Source of the DNA: DAIPJH01 sp036770365
GTDB lineage: Bacteria > Pseudomonadota > Alphaproteobacteria > Rickettsiales > UBA998
Direction: 5' to 3'
Assembly: GCA_036770365.1 (NCBI GenBank)
Contig: DAIPJH010000001.1
Coordinates: 124,001 to 188,000 of the forward strand
DNA: 64,000 nucleotides
The position numbers and the translations under genes are program-made. The notes under the pieces are model-generated. The model did not search any database. It was not told the DNA's origin and saw only the letters and a list, made by a program, of their open reading frames with translations. Below are positions 35,029-45,096 of this stretch, piece after piece (the first letter of the stretch is position 1; each line of letters opens with the position of its first letter).

Positions 35029-35613
35029 ATGCCTAAGGTATTTTCGCATCTATACAAGGTTATCACCATGAATATGAAATATCATTATGTCGCTGCACCA
35101 CTTTTATTGATTGCATTAGTGGTTCTATACATGATGGCGTCTAAACAGCCTGAACAACGGGCATCTCAGCCTGTTGGCACGCGCTTCATTCAAATTTCAC
35201 GTGCTACATGGGGTGAAAACTGTAACCCCACTATCCAACAAATGCGTGAGGATAGAAAAACTCAACAAGCGTTGGTTCAACCGAATAACGTCTTACGTGA
35301 AGTATCACAACGCTGCAATGGACATGATAACTGCGTGGTTTCTGCCAGTGCGACCCAACTTGGTAGCGATATTTTCAAAGACAATATAAGCTGCGGCAAA
35401 GAGTTATCTATTGATTATCGTTGTGAGTCTTTGCAAAAACCTATCACATTGACTCTCAAAGAAGATAGCTCAGGTAGCCTTGATTGCACCAAAGAAGTAC
35501 AGCCAGAGACCACGAAAAAAGATCAAAACACGGAGCAACCCCAAAATGTGGAAGATCTCTTTAATAAAACCAAAGAAGTCAAACCAACAGGCGGTGTTAT
35601 TACACAGCCCTAG
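35029..35613 (+). CDS. Membrane-anchored protein with a rhamnose-binding-lectin-like domain
   Basis: 194 residues, with GGAGGTG 10 bases before ATG 35029; ATG 35068 is an alternative. One N-terminal signal-anchor (about residues 18-37, YVAAPLLLIALVVLYMMA) is followed by a Cys-rich domain (about 50-135). Its pattern ISRATWGENC ... LREVSQRCNGHDNCVVSA ... CGKELSIDYRC resembles the SUEL/rhamnose-binding lectin fold, in which CnGk..C and a terminal Y.C are hallmarks. The classic YGR and DPC motifs are altered, so the match is suggestive only. A polar Lys/Glu/Thr tail follows. It probably shares an operon with the large orphan upstream and faces the periplasm or exterior. Confidence 0.65.
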   Translation: MPKVFSHLYKVITMNMKYHYVAAPLLLIALVVLYMMASKQPEQRASQPVGTRFIQISRATWGENCNPTIQQMREDRKTQQALVQPNNVLREVSQRCNGHDNCVVSASATQLGSDIFKDNISCGKELSIDYRCESLQKPITLTLKEDSSGSLDCTKEVQPETTKKDQNTEQPQNVEDLFNKTKEVKPTGGVITQP

Positions 35614-38600
35614 TCAGCAATATCAAATATTTTCCGAAGAAAACCTGGTGTTAATAAAGAAAGTGGGTTGACCATCACGCTCGGATCACCCGTATTGCCT
35701 TTGATACTAAAATTTGCAGCAATGATGCCACCACCCTCACCACCTGTCAGCAATGTCCCAAGCACAGGGATATTACCAAGTATCGAATTGGCGGAATAAG
35801 CAGGCACTAACGTCCCTTCCAATGCCATCACCCCAGCAAAAGGAGAAATCTTTCCTGATACGGTGAGTCCTATTGCAGAACCATGCGCTCGTGTGTTCGA
35901 TAACACAAGAGCATCTGCGGTATATCCAAAGTCACTTTGTGCTTTTTTAAACTCAATCCCTGAACCAGACAACATATTCACCATACCTGTAAGTGACATC
36001 AGTGATAACAAGCGCGTCAAAATTGGCCCATTCACCACCGTAAAATCCTGTACAAGCAGCGTGCCTTTCAATGGATGATTAGCCTCTGCATCATCAAAAC
36101 GCCCTTCAACCGTTAATTGACCACGCCGCATATGCTTGGTGATACCTAAAATATGGAAGACCTCGCCCGCATTATTACTGCCACCACGCAAACTCCGTGC
36201 TGCCCCTGTAGAGCGTACCTGCCAATCGAAATCATTCCCCGACTTGGTCTTGCCATGCACATCAACGTAAGAACAAATATTACGACAATTAAGCTGCGCC
36301 TTAAATGGTTGAAATGCACGCTCGCGCCCTGTTTGCAAGCGTGCCACTTGCACATCAACATCCATGTTCACCAATTTTGAGATCGCATCCTCTTGTGGCA
36401 CAGAAGGCGTAGGTTTTTTATCAGCCTGCTGCTTACCTGTGCCTAAACTCTCTTCATCTTCTTCCCCTATCCATGGGGTTGCATCTGCATTCGCTCCGCG
36501 CATCGCTACTGTACGAATTCCCTGTTTGTTCACGGCATAATCTAATGCCACATCGGTACGCCCATAACGCAACTCTTTCAAATGCAATGTAGATATCTCT
36601 TTAGTATCACCATCAATTTGCATATCACCTTGCATATACAGTCCCGAAGATTTCAACTGAAAATCAGAAATCATCTCAAAAGGCTTAATAGATTGGTGTA
36701 CCAGCTTGCCTGATGCTTCTATACCTGCTGGCTTTTTCCACAACATGATAGGTATTTCTAGTTCTGCCTGTGTCAAATCCAAACTCACTTTTGACAAAGG
36801 AGATTGCCCCTTTTTTTCAAAAATATCGGCGTCAACACCCAATATTCCAGAGACATGAGGTATTTCCTTCACACCAAACATATCAAGCTTTGTCACGGGG
36901 ATTTGCCCTTTTAACTGATAACGTGTGGCAGGATTCACGCCATAACTGTCTGTGATTGTTAGGTCAACATCTAACCCATTAAGGTTCATTAAGCCTACTA
37001 GTTTCAACTGTGCATTGTTTGCCTCAAACGTACCTTTTAACCCATTGATATCCCATTTATCTAGCACCTTATTTTGCGACACTTTCTCCATCTGGGCCTT
37101 AATTTGATACACCACCACAGGCTCACCTGCTGGAACAACATGGCTAAACATTGGGAATTTGAGAGATATTGTACCTTTTGCCATCCCCTTGGCCATTTTA
37201 GGATTTAGATTTAGTGATGCACCAAGATTCAGCCGTTCTTTCGACATCACTTCCGCCACATCTGCGGCTACCGAATCGGCATCAATATCTACCGTCATGG
37301 GGATACCATGCGCTTCATCGAAAAAATCAGGAATCTCCACTGCCGCCTTATGCAGTACACTCGCACTCAATGATTTTCCTGTTTGCGCTTCCACGCGCAT
37401 AGACCGCCCTGTAAAATAGACCATACCGCTCACATCCGTGACCTCTGGCATATTTGGTAAATAGCGTACTTTTGCTCCTTCCACTTGCACTGCTGCTTTC
37501 AAATAATGATCAGGAAGCGGTAGCGAACGGGTATCTTCTGGCTTGATATCAATCACGATCTCACCTCGAGGAATGATACCTGCCTGCAAATTTTCCATTA
37601 CCCATGTACGCGACATGGGTGCAAGCGGCGCAGGCCAATAACGTTTAATATCCGCAACATTCACTCGGTATGCCTCCGCCTGCGCCTTGACCGCAAGTGA
37701 CGTAGGAGCTTGAGCCGTGGCAGGCATCCAATCAATCAATGCATGCCCCTTGAGTGACGCCCCTTCACCAAGTTTTATTGCCATATCATCTATTGTTAAG
37801 TGGCTAAAATCTTGCTGCGCAGACCCTTTGATATGGACTTGATTCAATGTCACCGCATCAGGGAAAAAATGAGCATCCTGAATCAGACCACCTCCTTTAG
37901 AAATATCAAATTCAAGTTGGCGTACCGCCCCTGAGGCCTCGATGATCAATGACGCTTTCCCCGTGAGATGCACTTTCACCGCTTCAAACACCTTCAAACG
38001 TTCATGAAGTGGTGCGAGGGTATAAAGAGGAAAATTTGCAAGCTGAGCTTCTACGTTTAAGGACTTATCGGCTTGATTCATCGCCGCAACACCAGAAAGT
38101 CTTGCTTCTTGCGTATTATCACTCAATGTGATGTCATAACCTATACGCAAGTTGCGTTCGTCTTCACCTTTAAAAGAAACCACCGCTGAGGGGGTGTGCC
38201 ACAAGACGCGCCCTGCACCCGCCCCCATCGCAATACTGCCATTATACAGCCCCACACGATCCAAACCAAGACTACGAATCCCCATTAATATCTCACTTAC
38301 ATGCAAAGGAGAGGAAGTAGAAAGGGATGACGTCTGAGTAGCGATCGCCTCTGTCTGTGCCGCAATATTGAGCGACAAAGCACCGCTCGCATCCCGCTGC
38401 AATGTCAGTGATGGGCTAAGGATACCTAGTTCCTTCACCTTGATGTGTCCCGCTAGCAAAGCCGTCCATTTTAACGTTAAACGGATTGCAGGAAACTGGA
38501 CTACTTTATGCCCGCTATCTGTACTCACCTCTAACTGCTTTAAGTCAGCAATCAAATGCCATTTTTTTGTATCGAGGTACATCTGAAGTGTCCTCACCTG

Positions 38601-38903
38601 TGCATGATAGGGGGAGGTTTGACCATCTAATTCATGAATTAAAAATGGTTTAATAGCATCAACATTACGCACCCCTGTCCCAAGCCAAATTGTCAGCAAC
38701 ATCACCACCAACACAGGGATGATCATCACGTGTGCCAACCACCACCAACGGCTATGTCCACGTAACTTTTCAGGCAAATGAGACTGCGCATTCTGCATCA
38801 ACACGGCTACATCCTCTGCCAATTCCTCTCGTGAGTGTGGCACATGTAAGCCTTTAGGCATGTTTTGTGCGTCTAAAGCACCATGTTTGGGTGATTCTGT
38901 CAT
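35610..38903 (-). CDS. AsmA-like/YhdP-type envelope protein
   Basis: 1097 residues. A cytoplasmic N-terminal region of about 65 residues precedes one transmembrane helix (about 68-88, HVMIIPVLVVMLLTIWLG). A very long beta-rich periplasmic part follows, built of short repeats as in AsmA-like proteins, which are thought to form grooves for lipid transport between the membranes. The C-terminal 150 residues (PILTRLLSLMSLTGMVNML ... PVLGTLLTGGEGGGIIAANF) are typical of the AsmA-like C-terminal domain. Alphaproteobacteria often carry such a gene next to glnE, as here (divergent, 95 bp apart). It overlaps the convergent lectin-like gene by 4 bp. Substrate not determined. Confidence 0.85.
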   Translation of the reverse strand: MTESPKHGALDAQNMPKGLHVPHSREELAEDVAVLMQNAQSHLPEKLRGHSRWWWLAHVMIIPVLVVMLLTIWLGTGVRNVDAIKPFLIHELDGQTSPYHAQVRTLQMYLDTKKWHLIADLKQLEVSTDSGHKVVQFPAIRLTLKWTALLAGHIKVKELGILSPSLTLQRDASGALSLNIAAQTEAIATQTSSLSTSSPLHVSEILMGIRSLGLDRVGLYNGSIAMGAGAGRVLWHTPSAVVSFKGEDERNLRIGYDITLSDNTQEARLSGVAAMNQADKSLNVEAQLANFPLYTLAPLHERLKVFEAVKVHLTGKASLIIEASGAVRQLEFDISKGGGLIQDAHFFPDAVTLNQVHIKGSAQQDFSHLTIDDMAIKLGEGASLKGHALIDWMPATAQAPTSLAVKAQAEAYRVNVADIKRYWPAPLAPMSRTWVMENLQAGIIPRGEIVIDIKPEDTRSLPLPDHYLKAAVQVEGAKVRYLPNMPEVTDVSGMVYFTGRSMRVEAQTGKSLSASVLHKAAVEIPDFFDEAHGIPMTVDIDADSVAADVAEVMSKERLNLGASLNLNPKMAKGMAKGTISLKFPMFSHVVPAGEPVVVYQIKAQMEKVSQNKVLDKWDINGLKGTFEANNAQLKLVGLMNLNGLDVDLTITDSYGVNPATRYQLKGQIPVTKLDMFGVKEIPHVSGILGVDADIFEKKGQSPLSKVSLDLTQAELEIPIMLWKKPAGIEASGKLVHQSIKPFEMISDFQLKSSGLYMQGDMQIDGDTKEISTLHLKELRYGRTDVALDYAVNKQGIRTVAMRGANADATPWIGEEDEESLGTGKQQADKKPTPSVPQEDAISKLVNMDVDVQVARLQTGRERAFQPFKAQLNCRNICSYVDVHGKTKSGNDFDWQVRSTGAARSLRGGSNNAGEVFHILGITKHMRRGQLTVEGRFDDAEANHPLKGTLLVQDFTVVNGPILTRLLSLMSLTGMVNMLSGSGIEFKKAQSDFGYTADALVLSNTRAHGSAIGLTVSGKISPFAGVMALEGTLVPAYSANSILGNIPVLGTLLTGGEGGGIIAANFSIKGNTGDPSVMVNPLSLLTPGFLRKIFDIAD

Positions 38904-38998
38904 TGTTTCACGTTGCGCTGCCTGTTATAGTGCCTACGCTGAAAAATATACAAGCGCAGAGTCATTAGGTCACTTCAGTATCACGGGTAAATCATCGG

Positions 38999-41900
38999 AT
39001 GCAAGAAAATCCCAAGCGCAAAGAATTTTTATCCTCAGATGCGTCTGATGAGGAGCAGCTATCGCTGACAGATTGTGACATGCTCATCGAGCGTTTAATT
39101 GATAATATTACCCTTGATTACCCTGAAATATCACAATTTTTTCACCATCTTGAATTATATGGTGATGCTTCAAAATTCCTTCGCCTGATCGCAGGATGTT
39201 CCCCTTACCTTTTTGGATTGATCGGACGCTACCCCACCGTCTTTCATCAGTTTTTTGAAGAAGGCATCGAAGAGACCTTACGAAGCATCAACAAAGAATT
39301 ACACCTCGCCACAGGCACGCTCACGGACAGCAAGGCATTAATGACGCCACTTCGCATTGCCAAATCCAAAGTCGCACTTGCAATCGGACTAGCAGACATT
39401 GCGGGCGTATGGTCAATGGAGAACTGTACTGGCGCATTGAGTGACTTTGCAGATTACACACTGCTGCTATGCCTTGACACTCTTTTAAGATGCGCCCACC
39501 AGACAGGACAAATCACACTCACCTGTCCTGATAATCCACAAAAAGACTGCGGCATTTTTATCATTGGCATGGGTAAGCTTGGTTCGCATACACTTAATTA
39601 TTCGAGTGATATTGACCTTATCATTCTTTATGAACCTGACCGCTTTACTTATCACGGTCGCCATTCGCTCCAACATTTTATGACACGCCTTGCACAAGAC
39701 ATCGTAACCCTCATGCAAGAACGCACAAAGGAAGGCTATGTCTTTCGCACCGACTTACGTCTACGCCCTGACCCCGCCTCAACCCCACCTGCGATGACCA
39801 CTCACGCCGCCATTTCCTACTATGAAACTGTTGGGCAGAACTGGGAGCGAGCAGCCATGATTAAGGCTCGAATTGTTGCAGGAGACATGGTCACAGGTGA
39901 TAATTTTCTTGCAGCGATTCAACCCTTTATGTGGCGCAGACATCTTGATTTTGCTGCAATTGATGACATCCTCTCCATCAAACGCCAAATGCATCGTGGT
40001 AAAAGTAGTGATATTTCTGCGATTGGTCATAATATCAAAACAGGCTATGGCGGCATCCGCGAAATAGAATTCTTTGGTCAGATTTATCAACTTATCTGGG
40101 GAGGAAAACGCCCTGAGATACGCCTGCGTGGGACATTGGAAACACTACGCCGTCTTGAGACTCTCGACATGGTCAACAGTTCGGTAGTACGTTCTCTCAG
40201 TGATTCTTATCGCTTTCTACGCAATGTTGAACACCGTCTGCAAATGATAGCCGATGAACAAACCCAAACCATCCCCGAAGACCCCAAACAACTTGCACAG
40301 CTTGCGCATTTTCTTGGCTATATCAAACCCAAGGATTTTTGTAGAGAGCTTGAAAGCCACCTGAAGCTAGTGCATGCACACTACCTTGCTGCTTTTCGTG
40401 ATAGCGAACCTCTTAGTGCAAGTGGAAGCCTTGTTTTCACAGGGGTTGACCATGATCACGCCACCCTAGAAACCCTAAAAAACATGGGATATTCCTACGC
40501 AGAAAGAATTTCTACTAGCGTGATGGACTGGCATAAGGGCAACCGCCGCTGCACACGCACCCACCGCTCCCGTGAACTACTTACCGAATTGATGCCCTCT
40601 GTACTGAAAGCATTAAGTGAAACCGCCAACCCAGATGATGCTTTCACGCGTTTTGATGAGTTTATGTCACGCTTACCTGCAGGAGTACAAATCTTTTCGC
40701 TCTTTCAGTCGAACCCTGAGTTACTCAAACTAATCGCAGAAATATTGGGTAGTGCGCCATCACTCGGCACGGCTCTCAGCCAAGACCCTCATTTATTAGA
40801 AGCAACACTTCTCGGCGATTTCTATGGAGAACTGCCTACACTTGCTGCGCTTAAACGTATGCTTGATGAACAACTTGTGTATGCACGTGATGATGAGGAT
40901 GTATTGATGATGCTCCACCGCTTCCGCAAAGAAAAAATGTTTCAAGCTGGGGTGCAGCTCCTCAAAGGGATGGTCGATGCGGAGCGTACAGGCGTCTTTT
41001 TATCTGATCTCGCAGATTGCCTTCTTGAACAGGCGGTTATCAATGTCACCACCTTGTTTGAACGTCAGTATGGTTATGTTGAGGGTGGCTCGCTCGGCAT
41101 CATCGCACTCGGCAAACTTGGCACGCGTGAGATGACCTTTGAGTCAGATATTGACCTTGTTTTTGTCTACCGCGCTCCAGAGAACGTCATTGCCTCCAGC
41201 GGTGAAAAGTCTCTGATGACTCNNNNNNNNNNTTCGGAAAGCAGGTAAGCTGGGAGACGACTTCAGAACATACACTCACACTATTTTTTTCGTGCGATCT
41301 ACCACAGACCTGCCCCCCCTCGTAGGGGAAAACGGCCAGGTATTCTCCTGCCTATTATAACCGCCTCTGTCAACGTATCTTAGGTACATTCACCGCGCTA
41401 TCACGCCATGGCAAACTCTACGATGTGGATACACGTTTACGTCCTTTTGGCAATGATGGTGCGCTCGCCGTTACACTTGATGCACTTGATAAATATTATA
41501 CTGAGTCCGCATGGGTCTTTGAAAAACTTGCGCTGACACGTGGTCGCGTTTTATATGCGACTGACAGTTTTGCACGTGACCTCAACCGTTTAATTGAACG
41601 CCAACAGCTCTCTGCCCCTCACCCTAAAGCCATTGCAGATGCCATCCACACAATGCGCGACAAAATCACGGGACAATTTGGCAGCAACAACCCATGGGAT
41701 ATTAAATATGCGCATGGCGGGCTAATGGATACAGACTTCATCGTGCAGTATTGGATCTTGTGTCATGCAAAACATGTGGAGGGTATTCCTGCCGCGACCG
41801 TCCCTGAAACCCTCAAACGCTTGCGTGAAAGCAAACGCGTGCATGTCGGCTATATCTCAGACGTCATGCTGACGCGTTCTCTACTCACCACCTTACTTTT

Positions 41901-42090
41901 TTATCTTCGCTTATGCAGCAATGGTAGCCTAGATGAAGCCAATACTCCTGAGGGACTTAAAAAAATTCTGGTTGATGCTACAGCTATGCCTGACTTTGCC
42001 GCCCTCAAAAGCCGCCTCGTTGAATCCGAACAAAATATTCATGAGATCTTGCGCGAACTTGGGCAGGAAGATAATGGCTTTGTGATTTAA
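38999..42090 (+). CDS. glnE: Glutamine-synthetase adenylyltransferase GlnE (interrupted by assembly gap)
   Basis: Bifunctional enzyme that adenylylates and deadenylylates glutamine synthetase in response to nitrogen status. The left part (38999-41222) has the N-terminal nucleotidyltransferase with GMGKLGSHTLNYSSDIDLI and DLRLRPDPAS, then the GlnD-PII-uridylyltransferase-type helical domain. The second nucleotidyltransferase begins with ALGKLGTREMTFESDIDLVFVY. After the N run, the same domain resumes at about 41341 with SPAYYNRLCQRIL and VDTRLRPFGNDGAL and continues to the stop at 42090. Compared with family members only two or three residues seem to be missing at the break, while 118 bases separate the parts. 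The gene is therefore probably intact in the organism and broken only in the assembly. Expected length is about 990 residues. Confidence 0.93.
41223..41340. other. Assembly gap plus mis-joined contig end inside glnE
   Basis: Ten N at 41223-41232 are followed by about 108 bases that fit no glnE reading: the frame of the right half meets a TAG at 41323, and no GlnE-like residues appear before about 41338. The flanking protein parts are almost contiguous, so this stretch looks like an erroneous contig end kept by the scaffolder and not a biological insertion. Confidence 0.8.
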
Positions 42091-42118
42091 TGCCGTTTCC
42101 ACTCAAACTTTTTCATTT

Positions 42119-42162
42119 CTTCATGCATTTGTCATCAAACAGTAACATGGAGGTGGTAGTCT
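42119..42162 (+). promoter_or_regulatory. Direct-repeat promoter with three units
   Basis: Cores TCAT (42121), TCAT (42132) and TAAC (42143) have an exact 11-bp period. The last ends 10 bp before TAGTCT (42157), the likely -10. The part TCATCAAACAGTAACATGG is very close to the site at 32926. It controls the orphan gene at 42205. Confidence 0.65.
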
Positions 42163-42204
42163 GTATCTTAGGAAAAAGTATTTTTTGAGATGAAGTAGCG
42201 GATA

Positions 42205-44421
42205 ATGGCCATCAACTTTCTGACAACAACGCAAGCGGAAGTGAAAGACCACGTGGTCGCACAGATGGATGAGGCTGCAAGTAAGAAAGACCTCTCAGTT
42301 TTCCAAAAAGGTAAACTATATGCGGTCAAACAAAAAGTCCCCGCAGATATTGCTGAAGCATTTATCAAGGTTCGTGACCGCCATACTGCTGACTTAGAAA
42401 ACGTCAAGAATGGTAAGATCACCGCCGCAGCCTACGCTGACACTCTTGCCAAGGATTTTCAACAAACACTCCAGTCTAGTTATCCCACTAGCCTGACCAT
42501 GCTCACTGCAATGGTTAATAGTGGAAAAAAAGAAGGTGAAACCCTTTCTTCTAACCTTGATGTAGCTATGGCATTGGCAGGCACTGGCAAAGCAATTGAT
42601 GAATTACATCCGCTTAGACAAATGGCACACGATGCAGCCAAAGGATTTGAGAAGAAAAAAGAAGCTTCACATGCTACGGAACAACCACAAACCACACCAA
42701 CATCTCCCTCAACAACTAACAAGCCAACTAGAGACACAGCAGGCAAACTAGTAAAACCTTCAGCGGCGCAACCTCCTGTAGCCACAGGGGTAGCACAACA
42801 GCCTGTTAATAAAACTCAGACAGATAATCAAACCCAGCCGCCAGCTTCAGCCGCGACAACACCACCTCCTCCGCCTCCTCCACCTGCAAGACCACAAAGC
42901 GAGTTTGAGAAATCTTACGATCAGATGGCAATGGGCGGCATTATGATTTCAGGAGCTGTGGACGCTGGAAAAGCTGACCCCAAGAACGCGAATGCTGCTC
43001 GTAATAGTATCGTGGATGAACTCAAAACAGGTATTATTGCCAAACTCAAGCCAGAACTGACCAAACGTGGCGTCGCCTATAATGATGCTGATGTCACCAA
43101 ATTGGCAGATGTTGCAAGCAATACCATGTATGACTATATGCAAGAACAAAAAGGCAAAAACCTTGGTGAAGGTACAATTGCATCCCTTGGCGCATTAGAC
43201 GCTCATTCAGATGCCATGGCTCTACGTGTGCGCCAAGCGTTAGCAAAAGAAAATCTTGGTGATCTCAATGATGGCATGTTGGTATCCTATCAAGATGTGA
43301 TTGTAGGCATGAGTAAAGATGGTAAGCCACAAGATCGCTATGGCACAAGCTTGCATGGATTGGGTAGCACCATGCTTGCGCACGCCTTTGGCACAGAAAA
43401 GGTTAAACAAGACCATAAGCAGCAAATGGCACTTGATGTCGCGCAGAATGCACTAAAGTCTCAGGGTTCGCAGCTTGATATTGGTACATTAGAAGGCACA
43501 GCCGATACCACGCTTGGCTCAATTTACGGCGTTGGCACGAATACCAAAATTAAAAGCATCATCCAAAAAAGCTTTCGCGGTGAAGATAGCAGTATGGAAT
43601 TTGGTGATATAACCAAGGCATGGAATGAAGCGGGTGAAAAGGACATAGGCGGCGGCATGCTAATGCGCTTCTTGATGTTCCTTGATGCATTGCTCTATAA
43701 ATTCACTGGGTACTCTTTCATAGGTGCAACCAACAATCCTATCATTACTGCCGCAGAAGAAAATGCGAATGAACGCCGTGTGGTAAGCACCTATGAGGGT
43801 ATCATCGCAACCAGCCCTACTGAACTTGGCGTCAAAGATGAAAAAGAGCGTCTGCAACTAGCAGAACGCGTGACAGGACTACGTAAAACAGGTGGTGAAC
43901 CCGCCTTTGTGCATATCGGTACGGATGGTAAAGAAGGGGGTTACTCGGGGCTTTTTGCCAATATTATGGGACTCTCTGCAACTGGAACTGCGCCCGATTC
44001 TGATATTAAACCACATACCCCAACCACCACAACGACTGAACCACCCAGAACACAAGATGTTAGTCTACCAGTGATTTCACCAACACTTGCCATTGCACCA
44101 GATAAAATCCAAGGCTTTAATCAAGCGATAGCGCAGTTGCGTGAAGAAAATAAAGATAACCCAGCCCTAGGAAACCTGCTGCCTCGCATCAGCGTTGCGC
44201 CAGCACTTGCACCGTCACATCTACAAACCATTATCAAAGACACCACCGAACATGCTCTTGCGGACGGCAAAGTGGATGCAAGTGAATTAAAAATCATCAC
44301 TGGACTTAATAAAGCTCTGAAAGATGCAGGGCTTTCTGAGGCAGCGATTCCCGTAGATCATGAGGGTAGCTACCACTATATCCCCCCTGCCTCTAAGCCA
44401 AACCAAGTTGGCAAGCAATAA
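42205..44421 (+). CDS. Large orphan protein with polyproline linker
   Basis: 738 residues. The N-terminal 150 are helical and charged. Residues about 155-230 form a Thr/Gln/Pro linker with a run of eight Pro at 220-227. A helical region (about 230-560) includes one hydrophobic patch (MLMRFLMFLDALLYKFTGYSF). A second Thr/Pro linker lies near 605-620. The C-terminal 110 residues contain ADGKVDASELKIITGLNKAL, which resembles an EF-hand or TerB-like acidic loop. No signal peptide and no known domain overall. It has the shared direct-repeat promoter, suggesting co-regulation with the other orphans. Its stop is 12 bp from the convergent nfu gene. Confidence 0.75.
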   Translation: MAINFLTTTQAEVKDHVVAQMDEAASKKDLSVFQKGKLYAVKQKVPADIAEAFIKVRDRHTADLENVKNGKITAAAYADTLAKDFQQTLQSSYPTSLTMLTAMVNSGKKEGETLSSNLDVAMALAGTGKAIDELHPLRQMAHDAAKGFEKKKEASHATEQPQTTPTSPSTTNKPTRDTAGKLVKPSAAQPPVATGVAQQPVNKTQTDNQTQPPASAATTPPPPPPPPARPQSEFEKSYDQMAMGGIMISGAVDAGKADPKNANAARNSIVDELKTGIIAKLKPELTKRGVAYNDADVTKLADVASNTMYDYMQEQKGKNLGEGTIASLGALDAHSDAMALRVRQALAKENLGDLNDGMLVSYQDVIVGMSKDGKPQDRYGTSLHGLGSTMLAHAFGTEKVKQDHKQQMALDVAQNALKSQGSQLDIGTLEGTADTTLGSIYGVGTNTKIKSIIQKSFRGEDSSMEFGDITKAWNEAGEKDIGGGMLMRFLMFLDALLYKFTGYSFIGATNNPIITAAEENANERRVVSTYEGIIATSPTELGVKDEKERLQLAERVTGLRKTGGEPAFVHIGTDGKEGGYSGLFANIMGLSATGTAPDSDIKPHTPTTTTTEPPRTQDVSLPVISPTLAIAPDKIQGFNQAIAQLREENKDNPALGNLLPRISVAPALAPSHLQTIIKDTTEHALADGKVDASELKIITGLNKALKDAGLSEAAIPVDHEGSYHYIPPASKPNQVGKQ

Positions 44422-44433
44422 CACTTCAAAACA

Positions 44434-44982
44434 CTAGGCAGGCTCAACTGCTATAACTTCTGGAATATAATGCTTGAGCATATTTTCGATACCTTGCTTA
44501 AGCGTAAAGGTCGAACTTGGGCAACCTGAGCATGCGCCGTGCATCTCTAGCTTTACAATACCATCTTCAAAACTATGGAATACGATATCGCCACCGTCCA
44601 TCGCCACCGCAGGGCGGACACGGGTTTCAATCAATTCTTTGATCTGCGTGACAATCGTATCTTCCCCTTCAACGTTCACCTTTTTACGCTCAGCCTGTCC
44701 CAAAATCACAGGCTTACCAGCGACAAAATGATCCATAATCGTGGTGAGTAAATCCGTTTTAATCAAGCTCCACTCAAGGTCATGCTTTTTGGTGACGGTA
44801 ATAAAATCCGACCCAAGAAAAATCGCACTCACTCCATCAATCGCGAACAACGCTTCCGCCAAAGGCGACTCTGCCGCCGCCTTACCGCTCGTATAAAAAC
44901 GCGTCCCCTCACCCAGTACCGCTTGCCCAGGCAAAAACTTGAGTGTCATAGGGTTTGGAGTCGGTTCGGTTTGGATAAACAT
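44434..44982 (-). CDS. Nfu-type iron-sulfur cluster carrier
   Basis: 182-residue Fe-S scaffold/carrier protein of the mitochondrial Nfu1 type. The N-terminal Nfu_N domain begins MFIQTEPTPNPMTLKFLPG. The C-terminal NifU-like domain carries RPAVAMDGGDIVF and the cluster-binding CSGC (Cys 151 and 154) in HGACSGCPSSTFTLKQGIE. It delivers clusters to apo-proteins in the cytoplasm. This form is typical of alphaproteobacteria, supporting the taxonomic call. It is the last gene before convergent 42205 and lies downstream of glmU. Confidence 0.95.
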   Translation of the reverse strand: MFIQTEPTPNPMTLKFLPGQAVLGEGTRFYTSGKAAAESPLAEALFAIDGVSAIFLGSDFITVTKKHDLEWSLIKTDLLTTIMDHFVAGKPVILGQAERKKVNVEGEDTIVTQIKELIETRVRPAVAMDGGDIVFHSFEDGIVKLEMHGACSGCPSSTFTLKQGIENMLKHYIPEVIAVEPA

Positions 44983-44991
44983 AGGGGGTCT

Positions 44992-45056
44992 CTAGTCGTT
45001 AGTTGTTAGTCGTTAGCGAGAATATACTAGTGACAAATGACTAGCGACTAACGACG
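44992..45056. repeat. Short direct and inverted repeat block (TAGTCGT units)
   Basis: Several copies of CGTTAG / TAGTCGT occur from 44992 to 45015, and their reverse complement CTAGCGACTAACGAC at 45040-45054, so the block can fold into a long hairpin. It lies between the glmU stop and the nfu start and could affect their transcript. Confidence 0.55.
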
Positions 45057-45096
45057 TATTAATAGTTGACTTACTTAACAGGTCTTTGCCAAAAAA

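Noticed and set aside
41233..41340. Mobile-element insertion or real frameshift in glnE
   Set aside because: It is adjacent to a run of N, has no terminal repeats or coding content, and the flanking protein parts join almost perfectly; assembly error is simpler.
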